From NCBI GenBank assembly GCA_014695345.1, contig JACJOC010000087.1:170162-234161 (forward strand): DNA of 64,000 bases. Direction: 5' to 3'. The translations under genes were made by a program, and so were the position numbers. Position 1 is the first letter of the stretch, and the number at the start of each line of letters is the position of its first letter. The notes under the pieces are model-generated. The model ran no database searches, was not told the DNA's origin, and was given only the letters and a program-made list of their open reading frames with translations. The DNA is from Cyanobacteria bacterium FACHB-471 (lineage in GTDB: Bacteria; Cyanobacteriota; Cyanobacteriia; Elainellales; Elainellaceae). Below, piece after piece: positions 9,012 through 19,686 of this stretch.

Positions 9012-10568
9012 CTATAGCTGGCTTTGCAAGGCAAAGATAGCGGTTGGTAAAACTTTGCCCTTGAGGGCGATCTTCCCTAATGGCTCACCGCTGAAATGGG
9101 GAGCGATCGCTCCATAAACCTGCTCCGTCACCAAAATCTGATTGGGGGTTGCCTGCATGGCCAATCGCGCTGCCGTATTCACGGGATCACCGAGAATATT
9201 AAATTCTCGCCTGCCTCTGGGTTCACCAATCTCGGCAGCAAATACAAAGCCAGACGCAATTCCAATCCGGCAGTTGACTTCTACCGGTTGACCTTCAACC
9301 ATCAGCGTAGACAGTTTCATCACAATTTCCTGGATTGCTGTAGCTGTTTCAACTGCCCGCACGGCGTCATCCGTGTGAGCATCCAAAACGCCAAAGTAGA
9401 TCAGAATATCCGACCCATCCAGATGATAGGTGACTTTTTGTAGAATGCCGCCGTGCGAGCGCACTGCCGCATGAACTAAGGCAAACGTGCGCGAAAAGCT
9501 GCCGACTACATCCTTAACCTCATCTGAGGTCGCTTTATCTATCGACTCCGGAAAGCCAACCAAATTAACAAAAACGACGGTAGCTTCTGGAAAATTTGGT
9601 GAAATTTGGCGTTTTGCAGCACTTTCAACTAACAAATTGAGGATTGGCGTGGACAAATAGCTGGCAAGCGGCTCGATTCGCTTTACTGCTTCTTGAATTT
9701 CAGCAATCAATCCTTGTGGGCTGCGATCGAGTAAGAGGGAGTTGGAAAGGCGGCGACGACTGGGTGTGATGTCATATTCCCCTAGCTGGTCCAGCAGGAG
9801 GTCATCCTTGACCAAGACATGATCTGCATTGAGATCTGCATTCAGAGACTCAAGCCGAAATTTGCTTCGAAGGCGATCGCCCACCTTATCCGTCAGACAA
9901 ACTCTGCCTACCTCACCTGCCCCCTCCGCATGTTTTGCTTGCTGTACCGTACTGCCCAATAGCACATGCGCCATTCGCATCGGTGTCCCGATTTCTGCTG
10001 TAAGAAAGCGTCCGGTATGAATCCCTACCCGCATCTCCAGACAAAATTTGCCTTGAGGCGTTTCTATATCCTTAAAATGAGCCATTGCCCGCTGCATTCG
10101 CAAGCCTGCTCGCACTGCCTGAGCAGCATCACTCTCATATGAGTCAGCTAGAAACTGCACCAGTATTGCATCCCCTGTGAACTCAAGCAGATCGCCACCT
10201 GATTTGCTTACGATCTCGACCATCTCGGAGAAATAGCGATTGAGTATGTCCAGCAGCAGCAGCGCGCCTTGCTGACCGTGGGCTGCGTTTGCCTCCATTA
10301 GAGGGGTAAAACCTGCTAGGTCAGTGAATAACAGCGTGCCCTCTTGCCAGGAATAACGCACCTCACCTGGACAGGGCGGCAATTCTAGAACCTGCCGGGG
10401 CATATAGCCGTGTAAAACATGTTGAAGCGTTCGCAAATGCTCAAACACCTGCATTAAGCTATTGGGCAACGGCTCAACCCAAATTTCTGCATATAAGCTA
10501 GCAGGCAAAAGCTGCCGCAATCGTAACTCAATTGCTGCCAAATCAGGAGCAGAGTCAAACAGCATCAA
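9012..10568 (-). CDS. Tandem class III nucleotidyl cyclase with complementary half-sites
   Basis: A 518-residue protein with two cyclase homology domains (about 72-235 and 322-518) joined by a helical linker and no membrane segment. Domain 1 keeps both metal-binding aspartates (Asp83 in FTDLAGFT, Asp133 in FTGDAIL). It has lost the transition-state pair: Gln209 and His213 stand where Asn and Arg are expected. Domain 2 is the reverse. It has Asn335 in place of the first metal Asp, but keeps Lys378, Asp387 and the VNTAAR motif with Asn464 and Arg468. This mirrors the C1/C2 division of labour in animal adenylyl cyclases. Product is probably cAMP, but the purine-selecting position is Asn457, so specificity is uncertain. 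It is monocistronic and convergent with the ParA-like gene. Confidence 0.88.
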   Translation of the reverse strand: MMLFDSAPDLAAIELRLRQLLPASLYAEIWVEPLPNSLMQVFEHLRTLQHVLHGYMPRQVLELPPCPGEVRYSWQEGTLLFTDLAGFTPLMEANAAHGQQGALLLLDILNRYFSEMVEIVSKSGGDLLEFTGDAILVQFLADSYESDAAQAVRAGLRMQRAMAHFKDIETPQGKFCLEMRVGIHTGRFLTAEIGTPMRMAHVLLGSTVQQAKHAEGAGEVGRVCLTDKVGDRLRSKFRLESLNADLNADHVLVKDDLLLDQLGEYDITPSRRRLSNSLLLDRSPQGLIAEIQEAVKRIEPLASYLSTPILNLLVESAAKRQISPNFPEATVVFVNLVGFPESIDKATSDEVKDVVGSFSRTFALVHAAVRSHGGILQKVTYHLDGSDILIYFGVLDAHTDDAVRAVETATAIQEIVMKLSTLMVEGQPVEVNCRIGIASGFVFAAEIGEPRGRREFNILGDPVNTAARLAMQATPNQILVTEQVYGAIAPHFSGEPLGKIALKGKVLPTAIFALQSQL

Positions 10569-10747
10569 GTTCTACCAATGGAATATGAACTGAACTATAG
10601 CAATTCTCCATTTGTAGAAATTGTTTTGAAGGCTAATCGCCTTGCCTGTTTAAGTTCAGTTGGTAGGGCAGAACCTTCAAGTCAAATCTCGATCGGGTAC
10701 ACAAAATTTCTGCCTGAAAGCCTCGTTCCAAAAAATCAGGCACAATT

Positions 10748-10794
10748 TTCCCTCTTGTCGAGCTGTGATAACTCGCTGTCTCGGCAAGAGGGAA
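10748..10794. repeat. Inverted repeat downstream of glnB
   Basis: Arms 10748-10762 and 10780-10794 match at 14 of 15 positions (TTCCCTCTTG core). It lies in the 275-bp gap between glnB and the cyclase gene. An 83-codon + frame covers this region but looks non-coding. It may end the leftward glnB transcript, though no clear T-run follows on that strand. Confidence 0.6.
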
Positions 10795-10843
10795 TAGAGT
10801 ATGCCCTGGAAGGGCAGTGTGTTGTTTAAAGGGCTTTTAGTGT

Positions 10844-11197
<354 letters not shown>

Positions 11198-11262
11198 TTA
11201 CTCGGTTCACTAATGCGCTTACTAGCATGAATGTTTCTACCACCGCTAGGAAGTGATATTTT

Positions 11263-11276
11263 GTAACATTCAATAC
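11263..11276 (-). promoter_or_regulatory. NtcA-binding site upstream of glnB
   Basis: A perfect GTA-N8-TAC palindrome (GTAACATTCAATAC on the + strand). It lies about 81 bp before the glnB start. NtcA-activated promoters place a -10 box about 22 bp past this motif; on the - strand a TAGAAA-like hexamer is found at that distance. The motif fits known nitrogen control of glnB in cyanobacteria. Confidence 0.7.
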
Positions 11277-11435
11277 ATTTTACGGTAGAGCTATCAATCC
11301 TCATCTTGCCACTACCGTCTTTCAAAATCGGGTTTTGTTTAACTTGCAATCTTTAAGGAATACGAAGTAGACAAATTCCAGATTGAGCGGATTGGGCACT
11401 ACTTAGCATAATGGCAGTAGGGAGGTTGGGGAATT

Positions 11436-12074
11436 ATGGACCAGGGCATTAATTTGGTGACAAAGGTCAAAAGTCAGGTCACAGATCGGCTGACAGCAAT
11501 GTTTGGAGAAGCTCAGAACGCTGCTGCTAGTTTTTCTGAGCAGGCAACCCAGACGATTGCCCAGCCTATTCATCAAACTAAAGCAACCTTAACTGAAACG
11601 GCAGCAAGTGCTAGGACCTCCCTGGATGGAATGATTGGTGGAACAATGCAGCGCGGTGGACGTATGGGAAATGCTTTTGGAGAAGGAATGCAGAACGTTG
11701 TCTTAGGTTCCTTTCAAGACTGGCTGACAACTCACCCGATGTTGGCGTGGCTGATTACGCACCCGCTCTATGCTTTGGTGATCGGGCTGTTGCTGTTGGT
11801 GCTGCTGTGGGGACTGATTGGGGCGATCGCCAACCTAGTGCAGCAAGCCTGGGTTGCTTTACTTCACGCCCCGCTGAGGCTGATTCACTGGGTCTGGTGC
11901 AGCATCATTAGTTTGTTTACGGTTGCTACCTTGCCTAAGTCCGCTCCTGAACCAGACAAAAACCAGCGGCTAGCCGATTTGCTGAACCAACTAGAAGCAA
12001 TTCGCCTGCAACAAGATCAACTGCTTGAAGAAGTGAAAGCGATTCTGGCACTAGAAGCCTCTAAGCAACCTTGA
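11436..12074 (+). CDS. Membrane protein of unknown function with amphipathic N-terminus
   Basis: A 212-residue protein. Residues 1-65 are Ala/Thr/Gln-rich and predicted helical. A strong membrane helix spans about 112-136 (LVIGLLLLVLLWGLIGAI), and a second hydrophobic stretch follows at about 145-165. The C-terminal 35 residues form a likely coiled coil (LNQLEAIRLQQDQL). A good ribosome-binding site (GGGAGG near 11421) precedes the ATG. No enzymatic motif was recognised. It stands alone between glnB (divergent) and a convergent reductase gene. It may be a membrane-shaping or anchoring protein, but this is only inferred from the composition. Confidence 0.75.
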   Translation: MDQGINLVTKVKSQVTDRLTAMFGEAQNAAASFSEQATQTIAQPIHQTKATLTETAASARTSLDGMIGGTMQRGGRMGNAFGEGMQNVVLGSFQDWLTTHPMLAWLITHPLYALVIGLLLLVLLWGLIGAIANLVQQAWVALLHAPLRLIHWVWCSIISLFTVATLPKSAPEPDKNQRLADLLNQLEAIRLQQDQLLEEVKAILALEASKQP

Positions 12075-12101
12075 AAGGTTTGAAATTTAAGCTTCGCTTG
12101 G

Positions 12102-12165
12102 GGGCGTAGCATTCGGGCAGAAATCCTCGGTATGGTTCAGAGTTTATCTGCTGAATGCTACGCCC
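12102..12165. repeat. Inverted repeat between convergent genes
   Basis: GGGCGTAGCATTC at 12102-12114 pairs with GAATGCTACGCCC at 12153-12165, and an inner GGCAGA/TCTGCT pair extends the stem. It lies in the 128-bp gap between the membrane-protein gene and the reductase gene and could terminate both transcripts. Confidence 0.6.
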
Positions 12166-12202
12166 TTAAGGACTGCGGTAGTGGAAGGGTAATTGTAGCA
12201 AC

Positions 12203-13333
12203 CTATCCCATACCCGGAATTAGCCCCGCACCTAACCGCTTCATCGCCCGATTAGCAACGTCTGCATAACGCAGTTCGCCACACAAGATCTTGACCATCC
12301 GCTCAGTTGCGGAAGGGCGCTTGACTCCTACCCGGTAGCCAATGCCAGGTGCCCGGTAAAAGATCCCAGCGAGGCGTTGGGCCCAGACCATGTCAGCGCC
12401 CCATTCATCGCTAATGACTTGGGTATAGCGTTCTAGGGCATTTTTGTCCCCGGCGATCGCCCCATCAATTGCCTCTGCTGCCTTTACTCCAGTAAAGATG
12501 GAAGGACGAATGCCTTCAGCAGTAAACGGATCAACAACACAGGCAGCTTCACCCGCTAGCAGCGCGTTTTGCGTATGCAGCTTCTGGTTGCCATCCCACA
12601 AGCAAAGCGGATGTCCATATTGCTGCGTGGTCTTTAAGTCAATGCCAAACAAGGTAGCGTATTCGGTCAAGATTGCTTTGAAATCTTGCTGCTCACCGCC
12701 CCGGAAGGTGCCTACGCCAATTGAGTAGCCATCTGCCTTAGGAAAGTTCCAGATATAGCCGTTCTTGACCATACCAAACTCAAAATGAGCAGATTCGGGG
12801 TCTTTCACATTTGCTGCTGCTTCGGCTTCTAGCGCTCCCGCAAAACGGCGTTTGCGGTCTTTGAAACCAAGCCATTTTGCCATTGACCCTTTAGCTCCAT
12901 CCGCTGCAATCACGTAGCGTCCGGTGACGGGCCCATTTGCAGTATTAACTTGCCAGTGGTCACTCTTAAACTCAATTCCTGTAACTTCGGTATTGTCACG
13001 AAGTTCTGCGCCTTGCTTCTGCGCCTGCTGCACGAGGAAATGGTCAAATACATCCCGCCGCACCATCCAAATGGGTTCTGAGTCCTTTAGCTTTGCTTCG
13101 ACTGGATCGCCCATTTTCCAGGTATAGCGAATCGCATTGACCTTGATTGAAATCGCAGGGCTAAAGTCGAAGTCAAACCACTCAGCTACTTGTGGCGATA
13201 CGCCACCGCCACAAGGCTTATAGCGGGGCAGGGAAGCTTTTTCTAGCACTAAAACTGAGCGTCCGCGCTTTGCCAGATGATATGCCGCAGTGCCACCGGC
13301 TGGCCCTGCGCCCACAATAATGCAATCAAACAT
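12203..13333 (-). CDS. Geranylgeranyl reductase family flavoprotein
   Basis: 376 residues. An N-terminal Rossmann fold has the FAD motif GAGPAG (8-13) and an acidic residue ending strand 2 (VLVLEK). It also has PCGGGVS, AADGAKGSMAKW and the family signature GEAACVVDPFTAEGIRPS near residue 270. Members reduce the geranylgeranyl chain of chlorophyll, tocopherol precursors or archaeal-type lipids. The sequence resembles the second cyanobacterial paralogue group more than ChlP, so a symbol is withheld. Substrate is therefore uncertain. It is monocistronic with a 430-bp upstream gap. Confidence 0.85.
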   Translation of the reverse strand: MFDCIIVGAGPAGGTAAYHLAKRGRSVLVLEKASLPRYKPCGGGVSPQVAEWFDFDFSPAISIKVNAIRYTWKMGDPVEAKLKDSEPIWMVRRDVFDHFLVQQAQKQGAELRDNTEVTGIEFKSDHWQVNTANGPVTGRYVIAADGAKGSMAKWLGFKDRKRRFAGALEAEAAANVKDPESAHFEFGMVKNGYIWNFPKADGYSIGVGTFRGGEQQDFKAILTEYATLFGIDLKTTQQYGHPLCLWDGNQKLHTQNALLAGEAACVVDPFTAEGIRPSIFTGVKAAEAIDGAIAGDKNALERYTQVISDEWGADMVWAQRLAGIFYRAPGIGYRVGVKRPSATERMVKILCGELRYADVANRAMKRLGAGLIPGMG

Positions 13334-13764
13334 AAGCTTTGAATCTAGCTCCTAGTACACCAAATTGATCTGGTAGTTACACTGGGCATTCTGCTACTCA
13401 ACCCCAAAACTACGTAGTTCACAGTCTAGAATCCAGGCTGGCTGTGATCACGTTTTTAGCGAAAAGTTTTCTGAAACTTCCATGAAGGAGAGTTGAAGAA
13501 TCAGCTTTGATGCTTCGATTCCGAGGAAGTTGATGCAGTTCTTTATCTTCAATGCGTTTTGTTTACCTAGAAATCCGGATAGTGCTAAGCAATGCCGGAC
13601 AGTGAATCCTTGTATGTGACGGAACAGGCATTGTGCTTGTGATTTAGATCAAATTGGACATTTGCACGGAGTACAAAGTCCTGATGAAGCTCATAGGATT
13701 GTGTATGAAAGATTGATGAAGTCACCTTGAGTCAAAAGGGTACTTCCAGGATTAGACCTTCTTC
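13334..13764. other. Intergenic region, no gene seen
   Basis: A 431-bp gap upstream of the reductase (leftward) and of the small 54-codon gene (rightward). Both strands contain frequent stops. No tRNA or clear regulatory motif was found. Confidence 0.5.
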
Positions 13765-13801
13765 ATGCTGTGGGCTTTGGCGAAACCATCGCCCACAGCA
13801 T
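13765..13801 (+). repeat. Hairpin in the leader of the small ORF
   Basis: ATGCTGTGGGC (13765-13775) and GCCCACAGCAT (13791-13801) are exact inverted copies with a 15-nt loop, followed by TTTATT. It ends 37 bp before the ATG of the small gene and could be a terminator of upstream transcription or a leader element. Confidence 0.55.
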
Positions 13802-13838
13802 TTATTCCAAGCTTGTTGTGATTCACGAGGATAGGACT

Positions 13839-14003
13839 ATGATTTGGCAACTTTGCATTCAATACGCTAACGGCAGAGAGCGGGTTCTGCGCTCCTACAA
13901 AAATCGTGACGCTGCGCTCAAATGCGTAGATGCAATTTATGCACATGGCTATCCTCTGCATGTCGCTTACGTGGTGCGTCATGCACAAGTGCAAGTTGCA
14001 TAA
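13839..14003 (+). CDS. Small conserved-looking protein of unknown function (54 aa)
   Basis: The protein starts MIWQLCIQYANG and ends HAQVQVA. The ATG at 13839 is preceded by GAGG eight bases upstream. An in-frame GTG at 13770 lies within the hairpin and is less likely. The sequence alternates hydrophobic and charged residues as in a small alpha/beta fold, with two cysteines (6 and 35). No known domain was recognised. It is convergent with frr, with 12 bp between the stops. Confidence 0.6.
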   Translation: MIWQLCIQYANGRERVLRSYKNRDAALKCVDAIYAHGYPLHVAYVVRHAQVQVA

Positions 14004-14015
14004 AGATTCGAATCG

Positions 14016-15297
<1,282 letters not shown>

Positions 15298-15359
15298 TCA
15301 GGTTGCTCCACCTAAGATAACAGCACAGGTGTAATTCCGTGAAATTTAGGTAGCCACTT

Positions 15360-15905
15360 TTACTGCCGCCATTTCACAGAGCAGCCGACCGAATTGGTGG
15401 AAGGTACTGCAACTGAGCCGTGAGCCAAGAGTTGGGCAATCGCATCCCGTAAATAACTCACCCGAACTGCATCTGGATCTTGAGGGTTGTCATCGATCAG
15501 CCCACTGTAGCGGAGAATACCTGAGCGATCGATCAAAAAGGCTTCTGGTGTTTTCTCTGCTCCAAAAGTTTTGGCAACATCCTGAGTGATGTCACGTAAG
15601 TAAGGAAAATTAAGCTGCTGTGCTGCTGCAAACTGTTTCATATTCTCAAAACTGTCATCGGGATAGCGCTTATCGTCATTGGCATTGATCCCAATCAACG
15701 TAAATCCCTGGCTCTGAAAATCGGTCTGAATCTGGTTTAAACGGCTCAGATATAGCTGCACATAGGGGCAGTGGTTACACATAAAAATCACGCCCACTGC
15801 TGAAGCTTTCTCCAGGTAGCGAGCTAGATGATGCACCATGCCGTCGATTCCCGGCAGTTCAAAATCAGGAGCGTAGCTGCCGATGGGGGTTCCTGTTTTT
15901 TCCAT
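15360..15905 (-). CDS. Thioredoxin-fold protein (AhpC/TSA-like redoxin)
   Basis: 181 residues. A redoxin fold starts PDFELPGIDG and has a CNHC redox motif (Cys43, Cys46) in FMCNHCPYVQ. It also has GINANDDKRYPDDS, the cis-Pro loop EKTPEAFLID and a C-terminal GCSVKW with a third cysteine. This is the soluble cyanobacterial thioredoxin/peroxiredoxin-like family. Role is probably disulfide exchange or peroxide defence. No signal peptide is seen. It lies 80 bp upstream of pyrH on the same strand. Confidence 0.85.
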   Translation of the reverse strand: MEKTGTPIGSYAPDFELPGIDGMVHHLARYLEKASAVGVIFMCNHCPYVQLYLSRLNQIQTDFQSQGFTLIGINANDDKRYPDDSFENMKQFAAAQQLNFPYLRDITQDVAKTFGAEKTPEAFLIDRSGILRYSGLIDDNPQDPDAVRVSYLRDAIAQLLAHGSVAVPSTNSVGCSVKWRQ

Positions 15906-15930
15906 GAGAGCTTGCGTTGCCTGACTAAAG

Positions 15931-16012
15931 GGGTCATTGGTTATTCGTCATTGGTCATCAGTCGTTGGTCCTTGGCAGACGCAAACAAGCGACGAGTGAC
16001 AAATGACAAACC
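15931..16012. repeat. Short tandemly repeated sequence (GTCATTGGT-type)
   Basis: Imperfect copies of GTCATTGGT recur (15933, 15947 and variants near 15961), followed by the complementary GTGACAAATGACAA near 15996. Such heptamer/nonamer clusters are common between cyanobacterial genes. Confidence 0.65.
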
Positions 16013-16088
16013 AGCTAGAATTCCTGTTGCTCAAACAAGATATCCATAATCTATAGACTAATTGACTAGCTGTAAACTCACTTGACCC

Positions 16089-18779
16089 TTACCCGCGATC
16101 TCTCCCCACAACGCCTAGTGTTTGCTCAACAATTTGAATCAAGGCCTCTGTACCGACCGCCTGTTTGCTAACCAGGGTTGCCAAACCTTGTTTGAGGTAG
16201 GCTTTTTCGGTTGGAGTCAGGTCGGCCCCAGTCATAACTAATACTGGAAGCGTTAGCGTATTTCGGTCTGAACGCAGGAACTGCAGCACTTCAAACCCGT
16301 TGATCTGTGGCATCAGCAAATCGAGAATCAGCAGGTCAGGTAACTGCTGCTGAATGCACTCAAGTGCCTGTTTACCGTTTTCAGCTTCGATAAAGTGTAC
16401 GTCTGCCGTCTCATTGAGAGAATCGATCACCTGCTGGCGGAAGTTTGGATCATCATCTACAACTAACAGAACTTTGCTGGAGGACTGCGGTAAGTAATGT
16501 TCGACTGCCTGCTGCAATAGTTCAGTAGCAGCCGTTTTAGGCAAATATTCAGCGCCCTTAAAGACGAGTCCTTTGGTGTTGGGTTCTGTCATGGTAATCA
16601 CCATGACGGGTAGTGATGCAAGTTGGCGATCGCCCTTAATGGCAACGAGAAAGTCCCACCCGTCCATTTCTCCAGCCAACAAAATGTCGAGAAATATCAA
16701 ACGGGGTAAATGTTGCTGAATCAGTTCCAGAGCTTGTTCTGCAAATGCGGTGGAAACGATGTGTAAACCTGTGTGGCTAAATTCTTCTCGCAAAAGTTCG
16801 GTAAAAGCGGTATCGTCTTCGACTAGCAAAATATCGATCACCCCCGAGGAATGGTTTCCATTTGTAATGGCTTTGGCTCCCTGAATGGCTTGGGGCAAGG
16901 TGAAGAAGAAGGTGCTGCCTTGTCCTAGTTCGCTCTCTACCCAGACTTGTCCGTCATGAGCTTCGATAATCTCTTTGACCAGCGCTAACCCCAATCCCGT
17001 TCCACCAATCTTGCGGGTGTTGGCGTTGTCTACGCGATAAAACTTGGTGAAAAGGCGTGCCATTGCTTCGGGTGCCATGCCCATTCCCCGGTCGGTGATG
17101 CTGATCTGGACGAGGGCATCTTGTTGAACCGCAGAAATTACGACTTCTCCGCCATCTGGAGAGTATTTGATGGCGTTGGAGACTAAGTTGGAAAGTACCT
17201 GACGGATGCGATCGCTATCTGCTTTTACGTCTGGCAAACTATCTGGAGCTTCAACTCGAATTACGTGTAGTTTATCTGTTCCAGCAAATAGGTCTACTGT
17301 CTCATGTAGCAGAGGTACCACGTCAATTGGGGCAAAGTCGTAGTTTTGTTTGCCTGATTCAATCCGCTGAAGGTCGAGAAAGTCATTAATCAGATTGGTC
17401 AAACGCTTGCTTTCGTTTTGGATGATGGTGAGATACTGCCGCTGCTTTTCAGGAGAGCAAGCTTTACGCAACAGGATTTCACTAAAGCCGCGCAAACTGG
17501 TTAGCGGAGTCCGCAGCTCATGGCTGACTGTAGAGACAAATTCATTTTTCAGTCGCTCGACTTCTTTACGCTCTGTGTTGTTGCGGGCGACGCAAAATAG
17601 CAGTTGTTCAGTGGTAGACCAGCTGGCAGACCAAACAATGTCTATCCAAGAGCCGTCTTTGCGAACGTAGCGATTTTCAAAACCTGAGATGGATTTACCT
17701 GCAAGAGCTTCGGTGGCGATCGCCCGCGTTTTTTCCAGATCGTCAGGCACCACAAACTCTTCGTAAAACCGACCAATTAGCTCATGGGGGAGATAGCCCC
17801 AAGTCTTAAGAGAAGCTGGACTGACTTCTACAAAGCGGCCTTCCCCATCGATTGAACAAATCACATCTAGCGAATTATCGAGCAATGCTTTTTCTTTTCG
17901 AGCTGCTTCAGCAATTTGACGGTTGGCAGCTTGCAGCCGATCCTGTTTCTGGGAAATTTGATCGGCTGTAGCATAAAGTGCCTGATCCAACTGGCTAATT
18001 TCGTCCTCTCCTGGGATCGGTTCAGCTAAAGCCTCTCCGGCTGCGACCGCAAGGGCATTGTGCTGGAGTCGGTGAATTCGGCGAACAACACTAACGGTAT
18101 AGAGATAATTGGCTCCCAAGCCCCCCACGATGCCAATGATTCCAGCTAGCCAAAGCGCTGCTCTGCTCAGTTCTCTTTCTTGTTCTAAAATCTGTTGTCG
18201 TTCTGCTAGCCGGTTTTCTTCGACAGCAATAAATTCCCCTAGCTTCTTACGCAGCATGTCCATTGCAGACTTTCCTCGAATCAACGTCTGCAAGCGTTCT
18301 CCCTCGGCTGCCAGCACGGCAGTACCCCTAGAGGGACTGAGCAGCGCTATATTACGCTGAAGCGAGACGAGCCTTTGATCAACGAGTTTAGAGATTACCT
18401 CTACTCGGTTCAACTGGTTGGGGTTTTGTTGGCTGAGCGACTCTAGTTGTTCAACAGCATCTAACAGCTTGTCTTGAGCATTGGAGTAAGGTTCGAGAAA
18501 CTCTGAGTTTCCAGTTAGCAAATAGCCCCGCACCCCTGTTTCTGCGTCTACCAGGAGCCGCAGGATTTGTTCGGAGTGTAGCTGCACTTCTTGAGTGTGC
18601 TTAACTTCCTGTTCGGCTAGTTCTACTCGTCGGCTGAGCAAGCTGGAGATTACTATGGCGATCGCTAGGCACAGGATGGGGAGAGCAATTACGACTGTGC
18701 CTTTGCTACGGATTGACAGCCTAGACCAGAACCTAAAAAGTTGCTCAATCATGGGCATTAATTGGGTATCGCTTATCAA
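16089..18779 (-). CDS. CHASE3-PAS hybrid histidine kinase with two receivers
   Basis: 896 residues. Order: membrane helix 1 (26-48), CHASE3 sensor (50-205), membrane helix 2 (207-228), HAMP-like linker, PAS (295-405), HisKA (His420 in SHELRTP), HATPase ([27 protein letters not shown]), receiver 1 (Asp698) and receiver 2 (Asp820). There is no Hpt. The signal is likely sensed across the cytoplasmic membrane. It overlaps the preceding single-domain receiver by 4 bp. The TTG at 18779 gives that overlap; ATGs seven and nine codons later are alternatives. The second receiver has Ser871 just before Lys872 in TLVSKQA, a normal arrangement. Confidence 0.9.
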   Translation of the reverse strand: MISDTQLMPMIEQLFRFWSRLSIRSKGTVVIALPILCLAIAIVISSLLSRRVELAEQEVKHTQEVQLHSEQILRLLVDAETGVRGYLLTGNSEFLEPYSNAQDKLLDAVEQLESLSQQNPNQLNRVEVISKLVDQRLVSLQRNIALLSPSRGTAVLAAEGERLQTLIRGKSAMDMLRKKLGEFIAVEENRLAERQQILEQERELSRAALWLAGIIGIVGGLGANYLYTVSVVRRIHRLQHNALAVAAGEALAEPIPGEDEISQLDQALYATADQISQKQDRLQAANRQIAEAARKEKALLDNSLDVICSIDGEGRFVEVSPASLKTWGYLPHELIGRFYEEFVVPDDLEKTRAIATEALAGKSISGFENRYVRKDGSWIDIVWSASWSTTEQLLFCVARNNTERKEVERLKNEFVSTVSHELRTPLTSLRGFSEILLRKACSPEKQRQYLTIIQNESKRLTNLINDFLDLQRIESGKQNYDFAPIDVVPLLHETVDLFAGTDKLHVIRVEAPDSLPDVKADSDRIRQVLSNLVSNAIKYSPDGGEVVISAVQQDALVQISITDRGMGMAPEAMARLFTKFYRVDNANTRKIGGTGLGLALVKEIIEAHDGQVWVESELGQGSTFFFTLPQAIQGAKAITNGNHSSGVIDILLVEDDTAFTELLREEFSHTGLHIVSTAFAEQALELIQQHLPRLIFLDILLAGEMDGWDFLVAIKGDRQLASLPVMVITMTEPNTKGLVFKGAEYLPKTAATELLQQAVEHYLPQSSSKVLLVVDDDPNFRQQVIDSLNETADVHFIEAENGKQALECIQQQLPDLLILDLLMPQINGFEVLQFLRSDRNTLTLPVLVMTGADLTPTEKAYLKQGLATLVSKQAVGTEALIQIVEQTLGVVGRDRG

Positions 18780-19144
18780 GCAAGAATTTCTTCGATCAAT
18801 GTCAGAAGCTCCAGTGGGCTGAAGGGTTTAGTGAAATAGTGACTGACTCCCGCAGCTTTACCGATGGCAATGTCTTGCTGCTGTGATTTGGCAGTCAGCA
18901 TGATGATTGGGCGATCTCGAAAGGTTGGGTTTTCGCGAAGCGCTTTACACACCGAAATCCCATCCAACACGGGCATCATGTTGTCCAGCAGAAATAGGTC
19001 GGGGCTAATCTGAGCTGCAATTTCCAAGGCTTGTTGTCCATCTTCAGCTTCATAGATGTCGTAATCTTCGTCCTCAAGTGTTGTTCGTACCAAGAGCCTC
19101 AGTTGAGGTTCATCATCTGCGATCAAAATGATTTTTTTGTCCAT
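18776..19144 (-). CDS. Single-domain response regulator (CheY-like)
   Basis: 122 residues, receiver only: Asp10-Asp11, phospho-Asp54 in LLDNMMP, Thr/Ala at MLTAKS and Lys106 in FTKPFSP. No output domain. It is first in a two-gene operon with the CHASE3 hybrid kinase and overlaps it by 4 bp, so it is probably a dedicated phosphorelay partner. Confidence 0.93.
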   Translation of the reverse strand: MDKKIILIADDEPQLRLLVRTTLEDEDYDIYEAEDGQQALEIAAQISPDLFLLDNMMPVLDGISVCKALRENPTFRDRPIIMLTAKSQQQDIAIGKAAGVSHYFTKPFSPLELLTLIEEILA

Positions 19145-19686
19145 CAGAACCTAATTGTAAGAAATGTCCAAAATGGATCTTTGGGCGCAGTTATCAATTA
19201 TGTTGACCGTTCGACCTAGTAAATTGAGCCGAGTAGTCCAGATATTTTAAAACTGTAGAGTAAGTATCAATTCCCATAGCTATGTAATGGCCTCTTTTCG
19301 ATAAAAAATCTGTCCTAAATACTACTCCTAAACTCGTATAAGAGCTTGAAAGCTCTGCCTTTTATGAATCGTGTGATCACTTCGAGTTAGTTTGGCATGT
19401 CTTTGTTGAGTTTATTGCATCTAGCTATAAATTGTTCAAACGATGACATGAGTTTTGATTATACCTAATAACAAATACTAAGAAAGTTTTATCTTTCAAA
19501 AAATATTTTCATTGTTTTGCTGCCGATTAAAATTCATTTCTACTCACAAAAACTCGTACTTATACGGAAGAAAAGTACTAAGATTAAAGCTATTTGAAGA
19601 AAATTTATGAAAACGACGCGTGAAACTACTGAAACCTTGAAAAGGTTTTATTACTCAGTAACTTTTTAACTCCAATGAGGTAGTGT
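19145..19686. other. AT-rich intergenic region, no gene seen
   Basis: A 542-bp divergent promoter region. It is visibly AT-rich with frequent stops on both strands. A small hairpin (AAACCT/AGGTTT around 19631-19648) lies about 40 bp before the SelD-fusion start. No tRNA or known riboswitch was recognised. Confidence 0.5.

Noticed and set aside
10578..10829. 83-codon + strand ORF between the cyclase gene and glnB
   Set aside because: It crosses a strong inverted repeat, and its translation shows no domain-like pattern.
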